A stretch of DNA of 60,232 nt from a candidate division WOR-3 bacterium (GTDB lineage Bacteria > Hydrothermota > Tepidihabitantia > SM23-42): the NCBI GenBank assembly GCA_029858255.1, contig JAOUFJ010000004.1, forward strand, positions 94,936-155,167, given 5' to 3'. Positions 35,415 through 42,904 of this stretch are shown one piece after another; the first letter of the stretch is position 1, and every line of letters starts with the position of its first letter. A model generated the notes under the pieces. It saw only the letters and a list, made by a program, of their open reading frames with translations, ran no database searches and was not told the origin of the DNA. The translations under genes were made by a program, and so were the position numbers.

Positions 35415-36719
35415 ATGAAAATCCATCTCACTCCTTTTGACCTCATCCGCAAAAAGCGTGACGGGGAAAAATTGAGCAGTGCTGAAATTGAGTATTTGAT
35501 TTCTGAGTACACGAGGGGCAGTATCCCGGATTATCAGATGTCTGCTTTCTTGATGGCAGCGTATCTTCAGGGGCTCGACCCTGAGGAAACGACACACTTG
35601 ATGCGATCGATGATGGGTTCCGGTGCAATGCTGGATCTGTCCCATATCAAAGCACCCAGGGTCGATAAACACTCGACCGGCGGTGTCGGTGATAAGGTGT
35701 CTTTGATTCTGGCGCCGCTTCTCGCGTCGTGTGGTGTATGCGTACCAATGATCTCCGGTCGTGGTCTTGGTCATACAGGCGGCACATTGGACAAGCTCCA
35801 GTCCATTCCAGGATTCAGGGCCGATCTGAAGATCGGCGACTTCAAAAAACAACTGAAAAAAATAGGTGTTGCGATGATCGGGCAGACCGCTGAGATCGCA
35901 CCGGCTGACAGGAAGATTTACGCGCTCCGCGATGTTACGGCTACCGTAGATTCCATACCATTGATTGCCGCAAGTATCATGTCCAAGAAACTCGCCGAGG
36001 ACCTGGATGGTCTTGTGCTCGATGTCAAATTCGGTAACGGTGCTTTCATGCGGGAATACAAAGGTGCAAAACAGCTTGCCCAAACGATGGTGCATATTGG
36101 TCGGCGTTCAGGGGTGAAAACAATTGCCGTTATGACAAGCATGAATGATCCGCTGGGTGTAAACGTCGGGAATTCGCTTGAAGTGATCGAGGCGATCGAA
36201 TGCCTGAAAGGAAAGGGGCCAGAAGATCTGATGGAAGTGACATTGGCATTGGGAACGGAGATGCTCAAGATGGCTAGGATCCTTGGTGGTATTAAGCTAC
36301 TCGAAAAAAGGATTGCGGAAGGTGCGGCTCTGCACAAGTTTAAAGATATGGTCGAATGTCAGGGGGGCGATACACGGATCGTCGAGGAGTATTCGTATCT
36401 TCCGCTGCCCAAGTACAAGACTAGTGTAGTGGCGCAAAAATCCGGTTACATATATGCTATTGACTGTTTTTCTATCGGTATGTTGCTGATCGATTTAGGT
36501 GGTGGTAGAAAAAGAAAAAAGGATTCAGTAGATCCATCTTGTGGTTTCAAGATCCACAAAAAGACAGGCGACTATGTCAAGAAAGGAACATGCCTGGCCG
36601 AAGTGCTTGGTGATAATCGGGCGAAATTGCGGCACGTCGCAGTCAGGTTAAAGCAGGTATTCAATATTCAGAATAATCCTCCAAAACAGATAAAACTGGT
36701 CCGAGAAGTAGTAGAATAA
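35415..36719 (+). CDS. Pyrimidine-nucleoside (thymidine) phosphorylase
   Basis: A 434-residue enzyme splitting thymidine or uridine with phosphate to the base and (deoxy)ribose-1-phosphate. The signature KHSTGGVGDKVSLILAPLLASCGVCVPMISGRGLGHTGGTLDKLQSIPGF (about 80-129) binds phosphate; LDVKFGNGAFM and SMNDPLGVNVGNSLEV follow. The C-terminal domain shows KKTGDYVKKGTCLAEVLG. Whether it prefers thymidine (DeoA) or both pyrimidines (Pdp) cannot be told by eye. A weak GGCGATGGGA serves as ribosome site. Confidence 0.92.
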   Translation: MKIHLTPFDLIRKKRDGEKLSSAEIEYLISEYTRGSIPDYQMSAFLMAAYLQGLDPEETTHLMRSMMGSGAMLDLSHIKAPRVDKHSTGGVGDKVSLILAPLLASCGVCVPMISGRGLGHTGGTLDKLQSIPGFRADLKIGDFKKQLKKIGVAMIGQTAEIAPADRKIYALRDVTATVDSIPLIAASIMSKKLAEDLDGLVLDVKFGNGAFMREYKGAKQLAQTMVHIGRRSGVKTIAVMTSMNDPLGVNVGNSLEVIEAIECLKGKGPEDLMEVTLALGTEMLKMARILGGIKLLEKRIAEGAALHKFKDMVECQGGDTRIVEEYSYLPLPKYKTSVVAQKSGYIYAIDCFSIGMLLIDLGGGRKRKKDSVDPSCGFKIHKKTGDYVKKGTCLAEVLGDNRAKLRHVAVRLKQVFNIQNNPPKQIKLVREVVE

Positions 36720-36805
36720 AGCTGCAAAACAATGTACGTTGTGCACTTTTTATGCACTCCTGCCGCAAATCGGGATAGGCGCGGTTCTACGTTCTCGCTA
36801 TTGTC

Positions 36806-38170
36806 CTAATCCCAGCGAGCCAAGCCAACTACTGTCGAGGGCCCGAACTTAACGATCGTCGCCCCGGATTTCCCATCTTCTATGCTCTGGAGTGCAAGAA
36901 TATATCCAGACATCGCAGTTGGTTTTGATATTCTGTGAATTTGTCCGTATTCATCGGTCCACGAGAAGACACCCTGTAGATTGCATCGCGCTATCAATGC
37001 TTTCTCACCTACCATTCCGGCAATATAGAGATGCCTGGCCTCGTCGTATCTGCCCATTGGTATATACCGGGGCTGCATCATAAAAGGTTCGGCCGCATTC
37101 TTCTGTGGTAGGTTCGCGGTCCAAACAGGAGAGCCAGCGCTGTCGTACTTTACGATCGTTATGACCGGCATTCCCTGCGTATTTTCACTCGTACCCGCAA
37201 CATATACGTTCAGCGATTCATCAACGGCGATCGCTTTCGGCTTGTCATTTCGGTGCGCGGCGCCGTCATGGTGACTCGTCCAGAGTAAATTGTCGTTCTT
37301 ATCATATACAATAGTAAAATAGTCATCTCCGGTTTCGGGGCGGTTGATGCTGGCAGCAAGATAGACATATCCATTCGGGTCGATTTTTACGTCGGAGAGC
37401 TCACTGACCCTGGGCCCTTGATGTATGGTATACCCCAGAAATTGACCGGAGCCATCGTATTTCATGTAGAATAACTCTTCCGAGGAGGTCAACACGCCGG
37501 CCAGTAAGAGACAATTGGATTGCATCATGTCATACTTTAGGTCGCCGAAGTCGATTTGCTCATTGTAGTACTTTGTGAACCATGCAGCGTCACCAGATTC
37601 ACTATACTTTCCAACATACACGCTAGCTTTGTTCTCGACATCCTTTTCCCATCCCGCGACATACAGGTTGCCTACATGGTCTGACAGAAGCGTGGCATTC
37701 AGTGTTCCTTCACTGGAAATTACTGTGTTCTGCCAACCGGTGTTTCCCAGTGTATCATATCTTACAAGCACGATGCCCTGATGACCGTTCGTATCGCGGG
37801 TCTGGATGAGCCCGTAAACCTCGCTGCTTGCGTCCAGTTGTTCAGCGCTGGTCATCGAGGCAACGATTTGAATGCCCGCTGCCTGCTCTACACCCGGCGA
37901 CTCAAATACACTGAACCAATCGAGCGAACCGTCGGTGTCGTATTTTGTTATAAAGCATCGAGAAGTTTTTTCATCCTGCCAATACGTGCCCATCACGTAG
38001 ATTTCATTCTTTATTGAGCTTATGCTATTGACCCTGTAGTTACCCGGCCCCAACACGTTGATTTCACGCGTCCATTTGGTCTCCATTACGCCGCAAGCCA
38101 CAAGGAGCACAATGACAACAGCTACGACAAAGAAATTTCTGGGCACAAAACTACTTCTATACCCGGTCAT
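36806..38170 (-). CDS. Lipoprotein with SBBP-type beta-propeller repeats
   Basis: A 454-residue exported protein. The N-terminal hydrophobic stretch ends in a lipobox (LLVAC, Cys about 26). The body consists of repeated blades with the pattern Lys-Tyr-Asp-x-x-Gly-x-x-x-Trp (TKYDTDGSLDWFSVF, VRYDTLGNTGWQN, VKYDSAGSPVWTANL) and VYVAG, as in SBBP beta-propellers. No enzymatic motif is visible. It is read from a GGGGGG-A-rich ribosome site, 42 nt after the other lipoprotein gene, so the two share an operon. Confidence 0.8.
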   Translation of the reverse strand: MTGYRSSFVPRNFFVVAVVIVLLVACGVMETKWTREINVLGPGNYRVNSISSIKNEIYVMGTYWQDEKTSRCFITKYDTDGSLDWFSVFESPGVEQAAGIQIVASMTSAEQLDASSEVYGLIQTRDTNGHQGIVLVRYDTLGNTGWQNTVISSEGTLNATLLSDHVGNLYVAGWEKDVENKASVYVGKYSESGDAAWFTKYYNEQIDFGDLKYDMMQSNCLLLAGVLTSSEELFYMKYDGSGQFLGYTIHQGPRVSELSDVKIDPNGYVYLAASINRPETGDDYFTIVYDKNDNLLWTSHHDGAAHRNDKPKAIAVDESLNVYVAGTSENTQGMPVITIVKYDSAGSPVWTANLPQKNAAEPFMMQPRYIPMGRYDEARHLYIAGMVGEKALIARCNLQGVFSWTDEYGQIHRISKPTAMSGYILALQSIEDGKSGATIVKFGPSTVVGLARWD

Positions 38171-38212
38171 GATCTTCCCCCCTATCGTTCTTACTTAAAA
38201 GCTGAAGCTATG

Positions 38213-38686
38213 TTATTTGTCTGTCCACTCCTTCAACGACTTCTTGATCTTCTCTTCGATTTTTTGCGCGATTTCGTCCCACTCCTCTTCACGCTCTTTT
38301 TTCTTCGTCTCCTGGAGCCAAGCCTTCAAGCCTTCGCGCACCTTCTCTTCGACTTTGGCACCTATTTCTTCCCATTCCTTTTTCTGGATATGATGCTTTT
38401 TGCGCCATTTCCACGGGTTCCAGCGCCAGGGCGCGCCGATCGAGAAGCACAGACCGATGAGAAAGCCTAAGTTGTAGGGCCATCCATTGTTCTCGAACTC
38501 GTAGATGCCCACGGTGTCGGTGAAGAGACTAACGATGAAGGTAATGATGATTATGATGCCGTGCCATATGCCTGCCCAGAATCCTGCCTGGTGGTCCCAC
38601 GTCCAGCGTTCGTTCTTTGGAGCGCAGTTTAAAGCGACAAGCGCGAAGATTATGATGATCCCAATTATTACTATTTTTTTATCCAT
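38213..38686 (-). CDS. Small lipoprotein-like membrane protein with coiled-coil tail
   Basis: A 157-residue protein. The N-terminal helix (about 4-20) ends in ALNCAPKNERW, a possible lipobox. A second membrane segment (about 40-58) follows a Trp-rich loop, then YEFENNGWPYNLGFLIGLCFSIG. The rest (about 90-157) is a Lys/Glu-rich pair of amphipathic helices, a repeated EEIG/DEIAQKIEEKIKKSLKEW motif suggesting duplication. Similar unnamed proteins are known across several phyla; function unknown. Its promoter (38715-38742) and an AAGGAGG site are present. Confidence 0.65.
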   Translation of the reverse strand: MDKKIVIIGIIIIFALVALNCAPKNERWTWDHQAGFWAGIWHGIIIIITFIVSLFTDTVGIYEFENNGWPYNLGFLIGLCFSIGAPWRWNPWKWRKKHHIQKKEWEEIGAKVEEKVREGLKAWLQETKKKEREEEWDEIAQKIEEKIKKSLKEWTDK

Positions 38687-38714
38687 ACGTACCTCCTTGA
38701 TTGCTGTATAGATT

Positions 38715-38742
38715 AGTATATGCGAGATAGCCCCTTAGTCAA
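38715..38742 (-). promoter_or_regulatory. Promoter of the lipoprotein operon
   Basis: Minus strand: TTGACT (38737-38742), 16 nt, TATACT (38715-38720), with an SD-containing leader. Confidence 0.7.
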
Positions 38743-38792
38743 TAAACAAAGGCTTTACGTATTTGTCCAAATGATAGAGATTCTGTTGAATG

Positions 38793-38820
38793 TTGACATT
38801 CGTGAAATGTCAGATACTAT
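38793..38820 (+). promoter_or_regulatory. Promoter of the M6 peptidase gene
   Basis: TTGACA (38793-38798), 16 nt, TACTAT (38815-38820). AAAGGAGG follows within 10 nt, then the ATG at 38836, so the leader is only about 10 nt. Confidence 0.6.
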
Positions 38821-38835
38821 TGGAAAGGAGGTTAC

Positions 38836-40479
38836 ATGAAGTTAATCATCATAGGTTTGTTATTTGTCTTACTTGTTGGTTCGCTAAGTGCAGTACCGAT
38901 GTCTCCTCAGTTGAAAGCCAGGCTCTATGCTGAGGGCACTTTTGAACAGGTCGTTGAAATGCTCAAAGCAGCCAAGGCGAGGGGTTTTGATGAACCAAAT
39001 CCAAGGCCCTTCATATCTGACCGCGCCCGGACCGACACCATCAAAGCGATTGTGATACTCGTCGACTTCACAGATAACATAGGAACCGAACCGGTTGCGC
39101 ATTTTGATTCGCTACTTTCTTCTTGCGGTTGTTACCCAACCGGGTCAATGCGTGATTACTATCTTGAGATCAGTTATGGTTCTGTAGAATTCATTACGAC
39201 GGTCGTCGGTTGGTTTAGAATGCCGCAGGTGTATACCTATTACACCAATAACAACTACGGTTTTGGGGCTTATCCAATGAACGCCCGGAGAATGACCGAG
39301 GACGCGGTATGGGCTGCTGATCCAACCGTCGATTTTTCCGAATTTGATAACGACAACGATGGGTATGTTGATGCATTATTTGTCGTACACGCCGGGCCCG
39401 GTGCCGAGGTTACGGGAAATGTCAACGATATCTGGTCACACGCTTCGACCACAGTAAATGTGCCATATGTGGATGGAGTATATGCCTGGCGGTATTCGAC
39501 CGAGCCCGAGGACGGCGCAATTGGTGTCTTCTCGCATGAAGCCGGACACGCGATTTTCGGTCTACCCGACCTTTACGACTATGACTATGATTCAGAAGGA
39601 ATCGGCTCTTGGAGCCTGATGGCAGGCGGTAGTTGGAATCTTAATGGCTATTCACCGGCACACATGGATGCCTATAGTAAGGTGACGAGCGGCTTTGTGG
39701 AACCCGAGATCGTTACGAGTAATGTGGACAGCGTCATTATTCCGAACGTTACATACAATCCTGTTATCTTCAAGATGTGGCGGGACGGTTCTCCCGGCAC
39801 TCAGTATTTTCTCGTTGAAAATCGCCAGTGGCTGGGATTTGATAACTATCTGCCATGGGAAGGTTTAATGGTCTATCATGTTGATGAAAACATGCCCAAT
39901 AATGATCATCAGTGGTATCCGGGCTATACTAGTTATGGCCATTACAAGGTTGCGCTCGAACAGTCTGATGGCCTCTGGCAGATGGAACAAAATATCAACC
40001 CCGGCAACCATGGCGATCCCTATCCCGGAGTAATGCCGATGCACTTCTTCTTCAATGACACGACGGTGCCCGATTCAAAGGATTACGATTTCATTTCCAC
40101 CTATGTCGCGGTTGAGAATGTGAGTTTTCCTGGTGATACGATGACCGCCGACCTGAAAGTGCTGCCGACCGGTATTCAGGAACTGACAGAACCCGCGGTC
40201 TCAATACTGCAATTCCAGGTTACTCCCGTAATCAGCAATGATCGGTTCCAGATATCGTTCGGTGCAATCCAGGATTACGGGCAGGCGCGTGCTGAGATTT
40301 ACGATGCGGCGGGCAGATTGGTGAAATCCTATTCTCAGCTGAGCGCAGGCAATATAAGCTGGAATGGAGAAGACAATTTCGGTAACAAAGTTGCACCCGG
40401 CGCGTATTTTGTGAAACTCGAAGTGGAAGGAGCAAACGGCCTCTTGCGCGGGATTCAGAAGATAGTTTTCATAAAATAA
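38836..40479 (+). CDS. Secreted M6-family metalloprotease with C-terminal sorting tail
   Basis: A 547-residue immune-inhibitor-A-like zinc peptidase. The signal peptide (about 1-18) is followed by the M6 domain (CGCYPTGSMRDYYLEISYGSVEF, then zinc site HEAGHAIFGLPDLYD at about 234-248 with the Met-containing SWSLMAGG turn). A beta domain follows. The last 85 or so residues form a FlgD/T9SS-type sorting domain: RAEIYDAAGRLVKSY, ISWNGEDNFGNKVAPGAYFVKLEV, ending QKIVFIK. The substrate is unknown; secretion by a type IX-like route is inferred from the tail. Confidence 0.88.
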   Translation: MKLIIIGLLFVLLVGSLSAVPMSPQLKARLYAEGTFEQVVEMLKAAKARGFDEPNPRPFISDRARTDTIKAIVILVDFTDNIGTEPVAHFDSLLSSCGCYPTGSMRDYYLEISYGSVEFITTVVGWFRMPQVYTYYTNNNYGFGAYPMNARRMTEDAVWAADPTVDFSEFDNDNDGYVDALFVVHAGPGAEVTGNVNDIWSHASTTVNVPYVDGVYAWRYSTEPEDGAIGVFSHEAGHAIFGLPDLYDYDYDSEGIGSWSLMAGGSWNLNGYSPAHMDAYSKVTSGFVEPEIVTSNVDSVIIPNVTYNPVIFKMWRDGSPGTQYFLVENRQWLGFDNYLPWEGLMVYHVDENMPNNDHQWYPGYTSYGHYKVALEQSDGLWQMEQNINPGNHGDPYPGVMPMHFFFNDTTVPDSKDYDFISTYVAVENVSFPGDTMTADLKVLPTGIQELTEPAVSILQFQVTPVISNDRFQISFGAIQDYGQARAEIYDAAGRLVKSYSQLSAGNISWNGEDNFGNKVAPGAYFVKLEVEGANGLLRGIQKIVFIK

Positions 40480-40530
40480 GCGGTTACTGAAGACAAGATT
40501 CTCTTAATATTCTGTAGCACGGTCATGCTG

Positions 40531-40558
40531 TTGACACAGGCAGAGAAGTCTGTATAAT
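40531..40558 (+). promoter_or_regulatory. Promoter of rnfB, near-leaderless
   Basis: TTGACA (40531-40536), 16 nt, TATAAT (40553-40558), 9 nt, ATG at 40568. Only about a 3-nt leader is expected. Confidence 0.72.
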
Positions 40559-40567
40559 TGAGGCAGC

Positions 40568-41584
40568 ATGGATCTCAACGAAATCATCAAAGCGGTTGCC
40601 GGGCTTGGAGGTTTGAGCCTGGTGTTCGCTATTATCCTCGCCATCGCATTCAAGAAGCTGGCAGTTCAGATCAGCGAGGAAGAACGGAAGATCAAGGAAC
40701 TGTTACCTGGTGCCAATTGCGGCGCTTGCGGTTTCCCGGGATGCGAGGCATATGCAAAAGCGCTGGCCGAGAAGACCGGTGAATATCCACCAGATTTGTG
40801 CACGGTTGGAGGCTCTGAGACTGCCCGGGAAATTGGCAAGATACTGGGCATCGAAGTTGAAGAGAGCGCGCCCAAAGTCTGCGTCCTGCGCTGCATGGGC
40901 GGTAAGAATGAAGCGGTTGAGCGTTTTGAATATGTTGGGCCGGGCGATTGCCGCAGCAATCACATTCTCCTTGGCGGCAACAAGGCATGTATTTACGGCT
41001 GTCTTGGCGGCGGGCATTGTATTACAGTTTGTCCTTTCAAAGCGATCAAAATGGGGCCGGATCACCTACCAGTTATTGATCATGATAAATGTACGGCATG
41101 CGGTATATGCGTAAAAGAATGCCCGAGACAAGTCCTCGAGCTGATACCGAAATCACAGTTGGTATACCTGGTATGTAAATCCCTTGATAAAGGGAAGGCA
41201 GTCAAGAATGTCTGCAAGGTTGGCTGCATAGCTTGCACAATGTGCGTGAAAGTGTGTCCATATGAAGGTGCAATAGCCATGGATGGTAACCTGCCAGTGA
41301 TGAACTACGGGAAATGTACTTCATGTGGCATCTGCTACAACAAGTGTCCGACCAAGTCTTTTATCGATCGCGCAAAAGCACGTCCCCACGCCACTATTTC
41401 ACAGCAGTGCGACGGCTGCGGAGAGTGCGTGAAGGCATGTTTGTTCAAGGCGATCGAAGGCGAGCCAGGCGAGAAACACGCCGTGATAAAGGATACGTGC
41501 ATTGGTTGCGGGCGTTGTTTTGAGGTTTGTCCGATCAAAGCGGTAACCATGATCGGTGCCCTGGGTTATGCCGAAGCAGCATAG
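40568..41584 (+). CDS. rnfB: RnfB-like ferredoxin subunit with extra 4Fe-4S clusters
   Basis: A 338-residue membrane-anchored iron-sulfur protein. One N-terminal helix (about 7-28) is followed by the RnfB/NQR-type cluster region LLPGANCGACGFPGCEAYAKALAEKTGEYPPDLC, then six Cys groups: CLGGGHCITVCP, CTACGICVKECP, CIACTMCVKVCP, CTSCGICYNKCP, CDGCGECVKAC, CIGCGRCFEVCP. The last may accept 4Fe-4S in ferredoxin-like pairs. In the Rnf complex RnfB feeds ferredoxin electrons toward RnfC/D/G/E/A. None of those genes is here, so it may serve another complex. Confidence 0.88.
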   Translation: MDLNEIIKAVAGLGGLSLVFAIILAIAFKKLAVQISEEERKIKELLPGANCGACGFPGCEAYAKALAEKTGEYPPDLCTVGGSETAREIGKILGIEVEESAPKVCVLRCMGGKNEAVERFEYVGPGDCRSNHILLGGNKACIYGCLGGGHCITVCPFKAIKMGPDHLPVIDHDKCTACGICVKECPRQVLELIPKSQLVYLVCKSLDKGKAVKNVCKVGCIACTMCVKVCPYEGAIAMDGNLPVMNYGKCTSCGICYNKCPTKSFIDRAKARPHATISQQCDGCGECVKACLFKAIEGEPGEKHAVIKDTCIGCGRCFEVCPIKAVTMIGALGYAEAA

Positions 41585-41596
41585 CCACAAAAGAAG

Positions 41597-41730
41597 TGGA
41601 AATCACAAATTCGAATATCGAAATTCTAAACAAATCCCAAATTCAAAATTCGAATGTTCTAAGCACGATTTTTGGATTTGGAATTGGTGCTTTGAATTTG
41701 TTTAGAATTTAGGATTTAGTGTTTAGGATT
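41597..41730. repeat. Dispersed AT-rich repeat, copy D (hairpins absent)
   Basis: Tandem AAATTCGAATATCG-like units and the end TTTAGGATTTAGTGTTTAGG match the flanks of the other copies, without the GC hairpins. It runs from just after the rnfB stop to the speB start codon, and its last TTAGGATTT acts as the only ribosome-site-like sequence for speB. Confidence 0.65.
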
Positions 41731-41731
41731 T

Positions 41732-42550
41732 ATGAAGCTGTACTACGCAAATAGCACAAAAGCAGATGCCGAGGTAACAGTCCTGGGTCTCCCCTATGAC
41801 CGTACCTCTTCGTTCATACCGGGTTCGCGCTTCGGACCGCAGTATATTCGTCAATGCGCAGAAAACATCGAGGACTATTCACCATATCAGAATAAAAGCC
41901 TAGGCGATCTCCGAGTGTGTGATCTGGGCGACATTCAATTCCACGGCGAAGATTGGCTTGGGCAGATTGAAGAAGAATCCGCAAAGATAGTCGACGGCAA
42001 GAGATTGCCTGTATTCCTTGGCGGCGAGCATACGATCACGCCAGCGATCGTAAGGGCTATGAAGAAAACATGCGGGAGTTTCACGTTGGTGCAGTTCGAT
42101 GCACATTGTGATCTGCGTGATGAGTACCTGGGTGAGAAGAATTGTCATGCGACCGCAATGCGCCGGGCAAGCGACGTTTTGGGTGCTGACCGGATATTCC
42201 AGTTTGGCATCCGTTCAGGCACGCGAGAGGAATTCGAGTCCGGTAACAACCTTTACAAATTCGAAGTTTTCAAGCACTTATCAAAGGTTATCGATCAGAT
42301 CAGGGAACCAATTTACATATCGATCGATATCGATGTTCTGGACCCCTCTGCCATGCCGGCAGTATCGACCCCTGAGCCAGGTGGCATCAGTTACCGGGAA
42401 CTGGTTGATTCTCTTGTGTTGTTCGGGAACAAGAAGGTCATCGGCGCAGACATTGTAGAATACAATCCGCTTGCAGCGTCTCCCTATGCCTCAGGTTCTA
42501 CCGTAGCCGAGGTTTTGCGCGAACTGATCCTTGTAGCGACGCATACCTGA
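41732..42550 (+). CDS. speB: Agmatinase / ureohydrolase family enzyme
   Basis: A 272-residue binuclear-manganese hydrolase splitting agmatine to putrescine and urea (arginase-family members act similarly). Metal motifs are FLGGEHTITPAIV (about 95-107), QFDAHCDLRDEY with D-A-H-x-D (about 119-130), KNCHATAMRRA, and SIDIDVLDPSAMPAVSTPEPGG (about 195-216). LGLPYDRTSSFIPGSRFGP opens the fold as in SpeB. The start lies at the end of the repeat. No other polyamine gene is in the window. Confidence 0.88.
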   Translation: MKLYYANSTKADAEVTVLGLPYDRTSSFIPGSRFGPQYIRQCAENIEDYSPYQNKSLGDLRVCDLGDIQFHGEDWLGQIEEESAKIVDGKRLPVFLGGEHTITPAIVRAMKKTCGSFTLVQFDAHCDLRDEYLGEKNCHATAMRRASDVLGADRIFQFGIRSGTREEFESGNNLYKFEVFKHLSKVIDQIREPIYISIDIDVLDPSAMPAVSTPEPGGISYRELVDSLVLFGNKKVIGADIVEYNPLAASPYASGSTVAEVLRELILVATHT

Positions 42551-42612
42551 TAACTGTAGAACAAGGTCATATACCTCTGATATCGTCCTTCGGTTATGAA
42601 AAGCGATACAGG

Positions 42613-42812
42613 GTGTTAAATCCTAAATCCGAAGCACTAAATACTAAACAATATCGAATCCTGAATGACCAAAATCCAAAACACGGTTTCGGTCATTGGA
42701 ATTTTGAGATTCGTGCTTGTCCCGCTATGCGAGGATTCTCGTGAATGCGGTCAAATCAAAGATTTGAGCATTCGCGGAATTTAGGGCTTCGATATTCGAA
42801 TTTTGCCGTTAA
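42613..42812. repeat. Dispersed AT-rich two-hairpin repeat, copy B (most complete)
   Basis: It starts AAATCCTAAATCCGAAGCACTAAAT-like and contains CGGTTTCGGTCATTGG, hairpin CCCGC-TAT-GCGAGG (42721-42734) and a longer hairpin joining CGTGAATGC (42740-42748) to GCATTCGCG (42768-42776) with inner TCAAATC/GATTTGA and loop AAA. It fills much of the 354-nt gene-free stretch 42551-42904; the rest holds the M1 peptidase promoter. Confidence 0.75.
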
Positions 42813-42858
42813 CTAACGGGCACCGTAACCATTGAACTCCGGACAATTTTTTGAAGGA

Positions 42859-42886
42859 TTGACATCCGCTACCCTACCTTTATAAT
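42859..42886 (+). promoter_or_regulatory. Promoter of the M1 peptidase gene
   Basis: TTGACA (42859-42864), 16 nt, TATAAT (42881-42886), then an AAGGAGGAG site before the ATG at 42905. Confidence 0.78.
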
Positions 42887-42904
42887 CGTTACTAAGGAGG
42901 AGAT

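Noticed and set aside
40568-41584. A complete Rnf complex around rnfB
   Set aside because: Neighbours are an M6 peptidase and speB; no rnfA, C, D, E or G-like protein is in the window.
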